DNA from: an uncultured Pseudomonadota bacterium
GTDB taxonomy: Bacteria > Pseudomonadota > Gammaproteobacteria > Enterobacterales > Succinivibrionaceae
DNA: 52,208 nucleotides
Assembly: GCA_900315145.1 (NCBI GenBank)
Contig: OMYE01000019.1
Location: 1-52,208 of the forward strand
Reading direction: 5' to 3'
The translations under genes were made by a program, and so were the position numbers. Under the pieces are notes generated by a model that had not been told where the DNA came from, made no database searches, and saw nothing but the letters and a program-made list of their open reading frames with translations. This document shows positions 17,792 to 25,956 of this stretch, piece after piece. Numbering within the stretch: the stretch's first letter is position 1; each line of letters opens with the position of its first letter.

Positions 17792-18550
17792 ATGCAGTAC
17801 CCTTTGTTTTATAACTCAGTCAATCAGGACAGGGTCTACGATGCAGACAGCTTTTCTGACTGGCTCAAAAAGTTTTTTACCACAGGAGTTTTCAAGGATG
17901 AGATGCAGGTGACAGCCGCAGGCGGCATGTACGTACAGGTCGGCAGTGGATATGTAAATGTCGGCGGCAAAGTGATGCAGTTTGACCAGAGCACGCTGAC
18001 TGTTGGAACAGCAGACTCCCGATACTACCGCATCGATTCCGTTATCGTTGAGCGCAACGACACCGACCGGCAGTTTTACCTCAAAATCGTCCCCGGCGGC
18101 ACAGGTACGGAATCGTCAGTCACAGGTGTTACACCTACGAGGTCGGGAGGTATCTATCAGCTTGTTTTGGCACGCATCAAAGTTAAGCCGGGTGCAACCT
18201 ACATCACTCAGCAGGATATCACGGATACGAGAGCCGACTCCGACCTGTGCGGTATCGTTGCGGGTACTGTGGAGCAAATGGACTTCGAACAGTTCAGTGC
18301 TCAGTTTGCCGACTATTTTGATAGTTTCAAGACTGGCAGGCAGGCAGACTTTGACGCATGGTTTGCAAATATCCAGAGCATTCTCGATGAGGATGTCGCA
18401 GGCAATTTGCTCAACGAGATTAACAAAAGGGTGCGAATGGATACGCCCTATCTGGAACTGGATACAACTGCGGAATCCGGCACGGACGATGCGGCACTGT
18501 ATGACGCTATCGTGAGTATCGGTTGGGAAAATGATGTGATTGAGGAGTAA
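17792..18550 (+). CDS. Baseplate/upper fibre structural protein
   Basis: A 252-aa protein immediately after the hub gene. The N-terminal half (FYNSVNQDRVYDADSFSDWLKKFFTTGVF, VQVGSGYVNVGGKV, RIDSVIVERND) is a pattern seen in many Gram-positive phage baseplate proteins. The C-terminal half (FEQFSAQFADYFDSFKTGRQADFDAWFANIQ) is helical and probably forms the coiled coil that connects to the fibre. It probably attaches the receptor-binding fibre to the baseplate. Gene order and pattern support this. The receptor is unknown. Confidence 0.75.
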   Translation: MQYPLFYNSVNQDRVYDADSFSDWLKKFFTTGVFKDEMQVTAAGGMYVQVGSGYVNVGGKVMQFDQSTLTVGTADSRYYRIDSVIVERNDTDRQFYLKIVPGGTGTESSVTGVTPTRSGGIYQLVLARIKVKPGATYITQQDITDTRADSDLCGIVAGTVEQMDFEQFSAQFADYFDSFKTGRQADFDAWFANIQSILDEDVAGNLLNEINKRVRMDTPYLELDTTAESGTDDAALYDAIVSIGWENDVIEE

Positions 18551-18554
18551 GAGC

Positions 18555-18833
18555 ATGACTTATCAGTATTACACAGTGGAAGTCGTTAAGAATGCCAACG
18601 GAGAATATGAACACTCTGTGCTCTGGCACTTTGCAGATTCGGATGAAGCTGCAAGGCTCAAAGGTGAGAGTAAATTTTACGAAATCATGTCCAGAGCGGC
18701 GGTGAGCGAGTTCGCGGAGCATGGCGCTATCCTGTTTAGTTCCAGATGCAAGAGGATTATGGACAAGTGCTACATCCATGCTACGGAGCAGGCGGAAAGC
18801 GAGGTGATTGACGATGGCGATACTGAACATTAA
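18555..18833 (+). CDS. Small tail-region protein
   Basis: A 92-aa protein starting at the ATG behind GGAGTAAG. It opens TYQYYTVEVVKNANGEYEHSVLWHFADSDEAARLKGESKFYEIMS and is mixed alpha/beta with a terminal acidic stretch. It overlaps the next gene by 20 bases and is cotranscribed with baseplate genes. A function is not recognised. Proteins of this size in this slot may be small baseplate subunits or chaperones for the fibre. Confidence 0.7.
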   Translation: MTYQYYTVEVVKNANGEYEHSVLWHFADSDEAARLKGESKFYEIMSRAAVSEFAEHGAILFSSRCKRIMDKCYIHATEQAESEVIDDGDTEH

Positions 18834-19416
18834 GAAATTTTACGCATTTTTTACGAATACACTTAATGGCAAGGTCAACCGCTCTGGCGATACACTCAGC
18901 GGCGAACTCAAGGTCGTTATTCCTGATGGCTCTGCCCACGCAAGACTTAGGGCACAGTGCTACGATGAGGACAGCAACCTTTTATCGGACGGAGCACTGG
19001 AAGCGTCTCTGAACGGCAACACGGGCTTCTACGATTACAAGCATGGAAGATGGGTGTGCAGGAATGATGCAGACGGCAGACCCCATGTGCCTGCCAATCC
19101 GGCAGTGCTCAACTCCGCAAAGGTTGCCTGCACAACTGTCGGAACATCTTTTAAATATACAACCGTTTCGGGACTCGCAAACTGGCATGTAGTGGCTGTG
19201 CATTTTACCGTATACGAGACATCGCAGGTGCTTTTCTTTATTCGCGGCGAAGGACACGAGAGGATGCTTACTGATGCTCCCAATCTCGGACGATTCAGGG
19301 GCGGCATCGTTGTTGATTGGAGTCACAACCGTATCGGTATTCGAGCGATTGCGGCAGGAAGTAACAACAATTACGCCAATACCATCTACTTTGATTATGC
19401 CTACGGCATCCTGTGA
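18814..19416 (+). CDS. Putative tail fibre/receptor-side structural protein
   Basis: A 200-aa protein from the ATG that follows GAGGTGATT. An in-frame TTG six bases upstream is less likely. The N-terminal FYAFFTNTLNGKVNRSGDTLSGEL is a fibre-like adaptor motif (the segment VNRSGDTLSG recurs in phage fibre proteins), and the rest is beta-rich with ARLRAQCYDEDSNLL and GFYDYKHGRWVC. It should be a virion tip protein, possibly contacting the host surface. Codon use is GC-rich like its neighbours. Confidence 0.7.
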   Translation: MAILNIKKFYAFFTNTLNGKVNRSGDTLSGELKVVIPDGSAHARLRAQCYDEDSNLLSDGALEASLNGNTGFYDYKHGRWVCRNDADGRPHVPANPAVLNSAKVACTTVGTSFKYTTVSGLANWHVVAVHFTVYETSQVLFFIRGEGHERMLTDAPNLGRFRGGIVVDWSHNRIGIRAIAAGSNNNYANTIYFDYAYGIL

Positions 19417-19424
19417 GGTGATAC

Positions 19425-21518
19425 ATGGAAACAAAAATCATTAAAGTTGTTTTCGGCGGCAGGCGTTATGCCGTTACCAATAAACGCACGAGGACGGATT
19501 ACGGGCAGATGTTTGAGTTTGTGGATATCGACCTTCCTGAGACATTTGAGGTAATTTTTTCCAACTCGTCTACCTCTTCCGGAACGGGTAAAAAGATGAT
19601 TGGCTCAAATCAACGTTGTCTGATCCCTGACGAATATCTGAAGACTGGTCAGCCCATTTACGCATGGGTGCTTGTGCATGACGGCGAGGACGATGGGCGG
19701 CACATGTACAGCATCAAAAGCCCCGTTGATGATATGCCGGACACATCACCCGAAGAGCCGACACCCGTTGAGCAGTCCGTTATCTCGCAGGCAATCACGG
19801 CTTTAAACACTGCCGTTGACACAACCACGCAGAAGGCTCAGGAAGCATCCGCAAGTGCAGACAGGGCAGAACATGCGGCAGAAGGTGCGGAAGGCTATGC
19901 AGAGCGTGCTGAAGCGGCTCAGAGTGCATCGGAGAGCGCAAGGGATATTGCACTGGAAGCAAAGGTGAGTGCGCAGGCATCGGCGGCAACGGCAAGCGAA
20001 AAAGCATCGGAAGCAATCAGCAGTGCGACAACGGCAAGCCAGAGTGCAATCACGGCTGAGAATGCATCGGAGAGTGCACAGGGATATGCATCTGCAAGTG
20101 CTGAGAGTGCATCACAGGCGAGCCAGTCAGCGGACATAGCAAGCGGTAAAGCGAGTGATGCAAGCGAGTATGCAAGCAACGCTAACACAAGTGCACAGAC
20201 AGCATCCCAGAAGGCATCAGAAGCCTCTCAGAGCGCATCAACAGCGGTGCAGGCAAAGACGGACGCTGAGACTGCAAAGCAGGCTTCACAGACCGCACAG
20301 GGGCTTGCAGAGAGTGCAAGAGACGGGGCAGTAACAGCACAGGAATCCGCAGAATCTGCAAGGGATGAAGCGCAGGATATTGTTGATGGTATCACTAACA
20401 AGATAGAGCAGATTGACTCCAACACGACTCGCATCGAGTCACTTGAGGATGATAGATACAAGCCCTACCCCACCGACACAGCAAGCGGATCAATCGCAAG
20501 TTTTCCGGACGGTGCAGATGATATTCCTCTGAAATCCTGCATCGTACATGTTGAGCCTGTGCAGGCAGGAAGCGGAGACCCGTCACCTGAGAATGAGCGT
20601 CCTATCACAGGATGGGAGGGGATGGATATTCGGCATGATGGAAAGAATCTGCTTGACCCATCATTGCTTAAAGACCAAGTGGCGTGGAATATTATCCCAA
20701 TTTATGCACCAGTTGGGACAGTGCTTACAATGTCTACTAATCAGACGAACAACGTTACGTCAGGGCTACTAACATACTTTAGGACTCCGGGTGGCGCACA
20801 AGGCTCTGCTGAAAATGTATTAGACACGCACTCTGTAACTAAAACTGTTGGCGAAGAGGGATATTTAGAAGTTGTCCAAAGAAATCGAGATAACATTAAA
20901 TCTTATGCGGACTACGAGTATCAGATAGAGGTCGGCTCAACCGCAACCGACTACGAACCCTACACCGGACACACATACCCCATAACCTTCCCCACAGAAA
21001 CAGGCACCGTATACGGTGCATATATAGATGTGACTGGTGGGGAACTGGTGGTGGATAGGGCCGAACTCAGCATAACGAAAGTTGCCGGTAAAAGCGGAAC
21101 GTGGGAAACGTCAGCTGGTAACGGTGCTTATTATTATATCGGAGGGATGCCAACTATCAACAGGTCAAATGATGGCGTGATTGTTGATAGGCTTACTACT
21201 CATCACAATGTCGGCGTTACGGCGCCTGTTGGTAAGTTATGTTTCTATGGAACAGGCATCATCAGATGGACAGATTCCGACGAAGCAATGCAAATGGAAC
21301 TCGATAATTATCGGGCATATCTTGCAGAACATCCAATAAAACTTACTTACAGACTTACAGAACCCATACACTATCCTCTAACACCAATCGAAATCAAAAC
21401 CCTGCTCGGGCAGAACAACATCTGGTCTGATTGTGGGGATACGGAAGTTGAGTATCGGGCGGATGTAACGAAGTATATCGATAGGAAAATCACAGAAGCA
21501 GTCAGTGCGCTGACATAA
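19425..21518 (+). CDS. Large tail fibre protein with Ala/Ser coiled coil
   Basis: A 697-aa fibre. Residues 1-110 form a beta domain (VFGGRRYAVTNKRTRTDY, PDEYLKTGQPIYAWVLVHDG). Residues about 120-340 are a long Ala/Ser/Glu coiled coil with repeating units such as AEAAQSASESARDIA and ASEKASEAISSATTASQ. The C-terminal half is beta-rich and contains YADYEYQIEVGSTATDYEPY, a segment common in Gram-positive phage and prophage fibres. It ends with EYRADVTKYIDRKITEAVSAL, probably a trimerisation helix. The coding DNA of the coiled coil is repetitive, so length variation by recombination is likely. It is the best candidate for host recognition. Confidence 0.85.
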   Translation: METKIIKVVFGGRRYAVTNKRTRTDYGQMFEFVDIDLPETFEVIFSNSSTSSGTGKKMIGSNQRCLIPDEYLKTGQPIYAWVLVHDGEDDGRHMYSIKSPVDDMPDTSPEEPTPVEQSVISQAITALNTAVDTTTQKAQEASASADRAEHAAEGAEGYAERAEAAQSASESARDIALEAKVSAQASAATASEKASEAISSATTASQSAITAENASESAQGYASASAESASQASQSADIASGKASDASEYASNANTSAQTASQKASEASQSASTAVQAKTDAETAKQASQTAQGLAESARDGAVTAQESAESARDEAQDIVDGITNKIEQIDSNTTRIESLEDDRYKPYPTDTASGSIASFPDGADDIPLKSCIVHVEPVQAGSGDPSPENERPITGWEGMDIRHDGKNLLDPSLLKDQVAWNIIPIYAPVGTVLTMSTNQTNNVTSGLLTYFRTPGGAQGSAENVLDTHSVTKTVGEEGYLEVVQRNRDNIKSYADYEYQIEVGSTATDYEPYTGHTYPITFPTETGTVYGAYIDVTGGELVVDRAELSITKVAGKSGTWETSAGNGAYYYIGGMPTINRSNDGVIVDRLTTHHNVGVTAPVGKLCFYGTGIIRWTDSDEAMQMELDNYRAYLAEHPIKLTYRLTEPIHYPLTPIEIKTLLGQNNIWSDCGDTEVEYRADVTKYIDRKITEAVSALT

Positions 21519-21530
21519 AAGGGGTAGACT

Positions 21531-21605
21531 ATGATAGATGTAATTTTTACCGCCATGAAGATTACTTGGGTCATCTGCATTACTCTGGCAGTGATTACAA
21601 AGTGA
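21531..21605 (+). CDS. Tiny single-span membrane peptide
   Basis: A 24-aa ORF beginning MIDVIFTAMKITWVICITLAV and ending with Lys, almost entirely hydrophobic. AAGGGGT lies before the ATG. It fills the gap between the fibre and the next gene exactly. A one-span peptide in a tail/lysis region might assist membrane passage or lysis, but it is short enough to be chance. Confidence 0.45.
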   Translation: MIDVIFTAMKITWVICITLAVITK

Positions 21606-21627
21606 CGTCCTGAAAGGAGACTGAACC

Positions 21628-22095
21628 ATGAATGTTTTTGAAATCTACCGCAATGTTATTTCCACTGGCGAGTACCGCCTCTCCGACATGGAGGAGCGCA
21701 TCGAGACAGTCTACGCACAGGGCAAAATCACAGCAGAGGAAAGAGCGTCCCTGCTTACCCTTGCATCGGAAAAAGCCGACCAGACAAAACAGATTGATAT
21801 CGTCGCGAAACTGGCAGAACTGGAAGCACGCATTGCAAAAATCGAGTCAGCAGGCGTTGTTGTCTGGAAGTCGGGCATGAGCACGGCAAAAGGGCAGACA
21901 GTACTTTACGACATTCTCAAAGATGGCACAATGCGGTACTGCCGTTATGATGGCGGTAGGTCTGCAACATCACTCTCGCCCGGCAAGATTGACGGATGGG
22001 TAATTTTGGAGAGTGCAGGCGGCAGGGTAACGCATACCGTTGGCAAGGATGCAGATGGCAAGATTATCCTCATCCCCGTTGTGGATGGCGAGTAA
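21628..22095 (+). CDS. XkdX-like/carbohydrate-module tail protein
   Basis: A 155-aa protein behind AAAGGAGAC. The first 45 residues (FEIYRNVISTGEYRLSDMEERIETVYAQGKITAEER) resemble XkdX-type small tail proteins, with the GKITAEE motif. A helical linker follows. Residues about 75-125 (GVVVWKSGMSTAKGQTVLYD, RYCRYDGGRSATS, GWVIL) resemble small carbohydrate-binding modules seen in phage tail and lysin proteins. It overlaps the glycosidase-like gene by one base, so the two may act together on a surface glycan. Confidence 0.68.
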   Translation: MNVFEIYRNVISTGEYRLSDMEERIETVYAQGKITAEERASLLTLASEKADQTKQIDIVAKLAELEARIAKIESAGVVVWKSGMSTAKGQTVLYDILKDGTMRYCRYDGGRSATSLSPGKIDGWVILESAGGRVTHTVGKDADGKIILIPVVDGE

Positions 22096-22853
22096 TGGCA
22101 CTCAGATATTGTTTTGAGGCTTCTCGCGTCCCTGCAACGCTTTCTGCATGCAAGAGGAATGACCTTGCCGTGGTGGATACAGAGGGGCGTGAAAAAGCCG
22201 TCCGTGAAGCCATCAAGCGGGGTGTGTTTGTGTATGGATATCTCAATGTAGGGGCGTTGGAAAAAGAGCGTCCCTACTACGAGAAACTCAAGCACCTGAG
22301 ACTTGCCAAATATGATGGATGGTCAGGCGAGTATTGGATTGACCCAACTGCAAAAGAGTGGCAAGACCACATCATCAGCCTCGCAAAGCAGATTAAGGCA
22401 TGCGGAGCAATCGGCTTGTATCTGGATAATACGGACATCTACTACATGGTCAAAGAGCGTGAAATCGACAAGCAGTACAGCCGGAATCTTCCGACTGCGC
22501 AGGCGGTGTATACGGCACTCAGCAACATGATTTTGAAAATCACTGCATTGGGCTTAATCGTAATGCCTAACGGCGGGGATGTTTTTGTCAGGAAATTTAT
22601 CAGGGCACATCCGAACATCATTAAAACTGTCAATCAGGAAGGTGTCTTATATCAGGACGGGAAAAAGCAGTCGGCAGAGGATACCAAGTATTACACGGAG
22701 TATCTTGATTGGTGCAGGAAAAAGGGTATCTATATCAGGGGGATTGAGTACCCGAAAACAAAAGCACAGGCGGTACATGCACAACTGTATTACAAGAAGC
22801 ATAGGTGGCAGGGAATATATATTTCATGGCACAAAGATTTAAGAGGTGACTAA
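22095..22853 (+). CDS. GH114-like glycoside hydrolase
   Basis: A 252-aa protein starting at the ATG fused to the previous stop (TAATG). The pattern GVFVYGYLNVGALEKERPYYEKL, then WIDPTAKEWQDHIISLAKQIK, GAIGLYLDNTDIYY, LIVMPNGGD and GIYIRGIEYP is that of the GH114 (endo-alpha-1,4-polygalactosaminidase-like) TIM-barrel family, where an acidic residue in the YLDN(T)D strand is catalytic. No signal peptide is seen. It lies between a carbohydrate-binding tail protein and a wall-binding hydrolase, so it may degrade a capsule or wall polysaccharide during entry or release. Substrate is inferred only from the family. Confidence 0.72.
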   Translation: MALRYCFEASRVPATLSACKRNDLAVVDTEGREKAVREAIKRGVFVYGYLNVGALEKERPYYEKLKHLRLAKYDGWSGEYWIDPTAKEWQDHIISLAKQIKACGAIGLYLDNTDIYYMVKEREIDKQYSRNLPTAQAVYTALSNMILKITALGLIVMPNGGDVFVRKFIRAHPNIIKTVNQEGVLYQDGKKQSAEDTKYYTEYLDWCRKKGIYIRGIEYPKTKAQAVHAQLYYKKHRWQGIYISWHKDLRGD

Positions 22854-24104
22854 ATGACAAGACTGGAACTCATTTGCGCCGTATCGGACGTTTTGTTGAA
22901 TGTCTACGGCAAGAACCCACAAAGAGCAAAAAAGCTGACTGCGAAATACGGCAGTAAAGATGCTGGTGAAATCCAGAAAGAGGTCAACACCGTTGTATCG
23001 CAGAAGACCGAAGCGAAGTATATGGCGGTTGCCTGTATTGATGGACATTATAGTACTGCAGGCACACGCAGGAAGAAACTCGGTAAATGGTACACAAAGG
23101 TTCAGGACAGGATTGATTACATCTATTCCATGAGAGGGCGGTCTGTCACGTCTGCCGCCAATCTGGTTATCGGCAATCAGTTCGATAAGGAAGATGCACG
23201 AGTCCTGTTGCTGAAGTTCTGTGGATATGACTCCGTAAAGGTTCAGGCAGAAGTTGACAGGATCCTTAATACAAAATCCGACGCGCAATTCTGCGTGTAT
23301 CCTATTTGGTTCTTCCAAGGGGATGAAAGACTGTATGGAGACTGTACGGCAATTTTGCAATTTAATAGTGATGGTTCTGTAGCACATTGTGTTCTTATTG
23401 ATACAGCACAAGCTGGTGCGTCTAATACCATCATAAGGAAACTTAAGGCAATCGGTGTCAAGCAGATTGATGCTGTGATTATTAGCCACGCGCACGGAGA
23501 CCATTATGGAGGACTCACAAACATCCTCAAAGCATTTGCCGTCGGCAGATTGTATCTTCCTGATTGTACCGGTCTTGATCGATATCAGAAGTCTTATGGC
23601 AATGCAATTCGCAAGCAGGCTAAGAAGGTGGCAAACCACGTCTACCTTAAGGCAGGTTCCGCATTTACTGTGGGTGATATCAAGTGTAATTGCATTTATC
23701 AGGCGCCGGCAGATAGGCTTACAGAGCATGACAGCCACCATTTCGTGAATAATCAAAGCATCGTACTGAGATTTGATTTAGGTGGTATCACTTACCATAC
23801 AGCTGGAGACCTTCAGAATGAAGGAAACAACCTGCTGATAAAAGCTGTAGCAGATCTTAAGTGCGATATTTACAAGTGTCAATGGCATGGTGATGCTAAT
23901 GCTTGTAATGTTGCAATCTGTGAGGCTACACGTCCTGATCATTCCACGAGTGATTATCATCATGATCCAATAAGGGCAGGTAGAAACAAAACCAGAGACA
24001 GACTCCGCGGTGTGGGTTCTAAATTCTGGGACAACTACACATACGGAGATATTTTCTTTAACATCAAAAAAGGAAAGATCACCGTTAAGACATCGAAAAA
24101 ATAA
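22854..24104 (+). CDS. Metallo-beta-lactamase-fold hydrolase with Cpl-7-like wall-binding repeats
   Basis: A 416-aa protein. Two N-terminal repeats (VSDVLLNVYGKNPQRAKKLT.. and IGNQFDKEDARVLLLKFCGYDSVKVQAEVDRIL, near residues 8-48 and 105-140) resemble Cpl-7 cell-wall-binding motifs and the C-terminus of the GH25 endolysin in this genome. The catalytic part has the MBL signature H212-A-H214-G-D216-H217 (SHAHGDHYGG), then D319 (TAGD) and H345 (CQWHGD), giving a two-metal site. MBL-fold phosphodiesterases attached to wall-binding repeats exist in Gram-positive bacteria (pneumococcal phosphorylcholine esterase). A teichoic-acid or other phosphodiester substrate is therefore plausible. Confidence 0.82.
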   Translation: MTRLELICAVSDVLLNVYGKNPQRAKKLTAKYGSKDAGEIQKEVNTVVSQKTEAKYMAVACIDGHYSTAGTRRKKLGKWYTKVQDRIDYIYSMRGRSVTSAANLVIGNQFDKEDARVLLLKFCGYDSVKVQAEVDRILNTKSDAQFCVYPIWFFQGDERLYGDCTAILQFNSDGSVAHCVLIDTAQAGASNTIIRKLKAIGVKQIDAVIISHAHGDHYGGLTNILKAFAVGRLYLPDCTGLDRYQKSYGNAIRKQAKKVANHVYLKAGSAFTVGDIKCNCIYQAPADRLTEHDSHHFVNNQSIVLRFDLGGITYHTAGDLQNEGNNLLIKAVADLKCDIYKCQWHGDANACNVAICEATRPDHSTSDYHHDPIRAGRNKTRDRLRGVGSKFWDNYTYGDIFFNIKKGKITVKTSKK

Positions 24105-24110
24105 AACATA

Positions 24111-24139
24111 TTTACGTAATAAATAAAAAAGAGTATAAT
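24111..24139 (+). promoter_or_regulatory. Promoter for the lysis cassette
   Basis: TTTACG (24111-24116), 17-bp spacer, TATAAT (24134-24139), just after the MBL gene stop. It is nearly identical in layout to the capsid promoter at 8608, suggesting that capsid and lysis genes share late timing. Confidence 0.7.
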
Positions 24140-24180
24140 AAAATTGTTTATATAATATTATTTATAGGAGGAAAATCCTA

Positions 24181-24510
24181 TTGGACACGCCAATTATGCT
24201 TACCCCGTCACAACTCATGGGTCTTTTCATGGGAGCATGTGGAGCCGTAGTTGCTATTGCTGGAGCAGGTGCAGTAATAGTATCATTTATTAATAAAATC
24301 AGGGCGCCAAACAAACTGCAGAACACAAGACTTGATAAACATGACCAACTTTTAAATAACGATGATAATCGATTAAAAGCCCTTGAAAAATCAAGTACAA
24401 TAACTATGAAAGCCTTACTTGCTTTACTGCAGCACGGCATTGATGGAAATGATATTGAAGGCATGAAAAAAGTGAAACGTGAGCTTGAAGAATATTTAAT
24501 TGGAAAGTGA
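24181..24510 (+). CDS. Holin-like/membrane protein (TTG start)
   Basis: A 109-aa protein. TTG at 24181 is eight bases after AGGAGG, while the next ATG (24196) is too far away, so TTG is chosen. Residues about 11-37 form one transmembrane segment (GLFMGACGAVVAIAGAGAVIVSF), followed by basic residues and a helical cytoplasmic part (HDQLLNNDDNRLKALEKSS) ending KVKRELEEYLIGK. This layout is common for phage proteins encoded beside holins. It may be a holin, antiholin or a membrane-bound partner of lysis. Confidence 0.68.
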   Translation: MDTPIMLTPSQLMGLFMGACGAVVAIAGAGAVIVSFINKIRAPNKLQNTRLDKHDQLLNNDDNRLKALEKSSTITMKALLALLQHGIDGNDIEGMKKVKRELEEYLIGK

Positions 24511-24519
24511 GGTGATATA

Positions 24520-24726
24520 ATGTTGAAAATGAGTAATGAAACCTATGACATTCTCAAATTCATTGCGCAGATTCTATTGCCGGCTCTCGGTACTCTGTAC
24601 TTCGCTCTGGCTACCATTTGGGGCTTCCCTTATGGTGAGCAGATCGTCGGTACAGTAACTGCGATTGATGCATTTCTGGGAACATGTCTCGGTATCAGCA
24701 CAAAGAATTATCAGGAGGAACAATAA
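24520..24726 (+). CDS. Holin
   Basis: A 68-aa protein with two hydrophobic segments (about 12-33 and 40-60) separated by the turn WGFPYGEQI, typical of a family of small Gram-positive phage holins (ILLPALGTLYFALATIWGFPYGEQIVGTVTAIDAFLGTCLGIS). GAGGTGAT precedes the ATG. It sits directly before the endolysin with no gap. It should form membrane lesions that release the GH25 enzyme, which has no signal peptide. Confidence 0.87.
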   Translation: MLKMSNETYDILKFIAQILLPALGTLYFALATIWGFPYGEQIVGTVTAIDAFLGTCLGISTKNYQEEQ

Positions 24727-25584
24727 ATGGCTCTTAATGGAATCGACGTTGCAAGTTATCAAACTGGACTTGATCCTGCAAAAGTACCGTGTGATTTTGT
24801 GATCGTAAAAGCCACTCAGGGGACTACTTATATTAATCCAGACTTTAAGCGTATGGCTGACGCGGCTATTGCTGCCGGAAAACTGCTCGGCATTTATCAT
24901 TATGCCGGAGGCGGCAATCCAATTTCTGAAGCTAACTTTTTCCTGAAAACCATTAAACCATATATCGGCAAAGCAATTCTTGCTCTTGACTGGGAAAAGG
25001 ACCAAAATCCAGCATTTAACAAATCCGACGTAAGTTGGAGCAAAACGTTTCTTGACCACGTAAAAGGACAGACCGGGGTTACGCCATTTATCTACATGAG
25101 CAAAGGGATGGGCTGTCGTGCTCATAACTGGATTGCGGTTGCCAAAGATTATCCGTTATGGGGCGCACAGTATGCTAATATGGATAGAACTGGATATCAG
25201 AAGAATCCATGGACAGATAATGGAAGCTGGGGCGCGTGGGACAAAGTAACCATCTTTCAGTATAGCTCTGGCGGACAGCTTAAAAACTGGAACGGCAGAC
25301 TTGATCTTGATCTTGCTTATATGAATTCAAAAGAATGGGCAGAATGGGCAAGCGGCAAGCCTGTAAAAGATCCGTTCCCCGACAAGACTGATACAGACCT
25401 TGCTGTAGAAGTTCTGTTTAACGCTCATGGTGTAGATGAAGCCAGAAAGAAAAAGCTTGGGATCCGTTGGTCCGGTGCGCAGGTACAAGTTGATAGACTT
25501 CTTAGAGATGAAAGCAAATTCCCGCTTATTTTTGCAATTCAACAGTACCTCAAGAAACATGGATTTGGGGAGCTTATAAAATGA
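24727..25584 (+). CDS. GH25 endolysin with wall-binding C-terminus
   Basis: A 285-aa muramidase. The GH25 fold is shown by NGIDVASYQ (D7), DFVIVKATQGTTYINPDF, LGIYHYAG and LALDWEKD with the catalytic-type pair D88 and E90. Later strands TPFIYMSKG, PLWGAQYAN and VTIFQYSSGG follow, ending RLDLDLAYM. Residues about 222-258 (LAVEVLFNAHGVDEARKKKLG..SGAQVQVDRLL) resemble a Cpl-7 wall-binding motif and parallel the repeats in the MBL protein upstream. There is no signal peptide. It cleaves the MurNAc-GlcNAc bond of peptidoglycan at lysis. Confidence 0.94.
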   Translation: MALNGIDVASYQTGLDPAKVPCDFVIVKATQGTTYINPDFKRMADAAIAAGKLLGIYHYAGGGNPISEANFFLKTIKPYIGKAILALDWEKDQNPAFNKSDVSWSKTFLDHVKGQTGVTPFIYMSKGMGCRAHNWIAVAKDYPLWGAQYANMDRTGYQKNPWTDNGSWGAWDKVTIFQYSSGGQLKNWNGRLDLDLAYMNSKEWAEWASGKPVKDPFPDKTDTDLAVEVLFNAHGVDEARKKKLGIRWSGAQVQVDRLLRDESKFPLIFAIQQYLKKHGFGELIK

Positions 25585-25868
25585 AAGAAAATGAAATCAT
25601 AACGATTCCATATCTTGTACATGAAGGGGACATGGCAAGACAAGAGCGAACAATAAAAAGGCTATGGATTTTATGTATCATTTTGATACTGCTTTTAGCA
25701 GGATCTAATGCGGCCTGGTTTTATTATGAAAATCAGTTTGAAGATGTTGTAACCACCACACAGACAGTAACTCAAGATGTTGATACTGGTGACGGCACGG
25801 CCATAATCAATGATGGAGTACATGTAAATGGCGAAAGTGAGACAAACAGTAACTACAAAGCGAACTAA
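25581..25868 (+). CDS. Single-span membrane protein of the lysis cassette
   Basis: A 95-aa protein that overlaps the endolysin stop by four bases (ATGA). A basic segment (RQERTIKRLW) precedes one transmembrane helix (about 28-48: LWILCIILILLLAGSNAAWF), then an acidic Thr/Val-rich outer part (TTTQTVTQDVDTGDGTA). The topology suggests an N-in protein with an external tail. It may be an accessory lysis protein. A spanin role is unlikely if the host lacks an outer membrane. Confidence 0.72.
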   Translation: MKENEIITIPYLVHEGDMARQERTIKRLWILCIILILLLAGSNAAWFYYENQFEDVVTTTQTVTQDVDTGDGTAIINDGVHVNGESETNSNYKAN

Positions 25869-25956
25869 AACAAGATCACGAAAGACTGGTGGAAAAAGTG
25901 GTTATCGCAAGTGTAATATGTGCCATGGTACCGGAAGAATAAAGGTTAAAAAATGA
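25828..25956 (+). CDS. 42-aa basic protein with DnaJ-type zinc knuckle
   Basis: A small ORF of 42 aa starting MAKVRQTVTTKRTKTRSRK and ending CNMCHGTGRIKVKK. It has a very basic N-terminus and one CxxCxGTGR motif (C29, C32), half of a DnaJ-like zinc ribbon. It overlaps the membrane-protein gene by 41 bases in another frame, has GGAG ten bases upstream, and its stop overlaps the next start (ATGA). This supports real, coupled translation. It might dimerise through zinc to bind nucleic acid and act with the regulator that follows. Confidence 0.68.
   Translation: MAKVRQTVTTKRTKTRSRKTGGKSGYRKCNMCHGTGRIKVKK

Noticed and set aside
19800..20400. Repetitive DNA in the fibre gene as a tandem-repeat element
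   Set aside because: The repetition follows from Ala/Ser coiled-coil coding with varied codons. It is a protein feature, not a mobile or satellite repeat.
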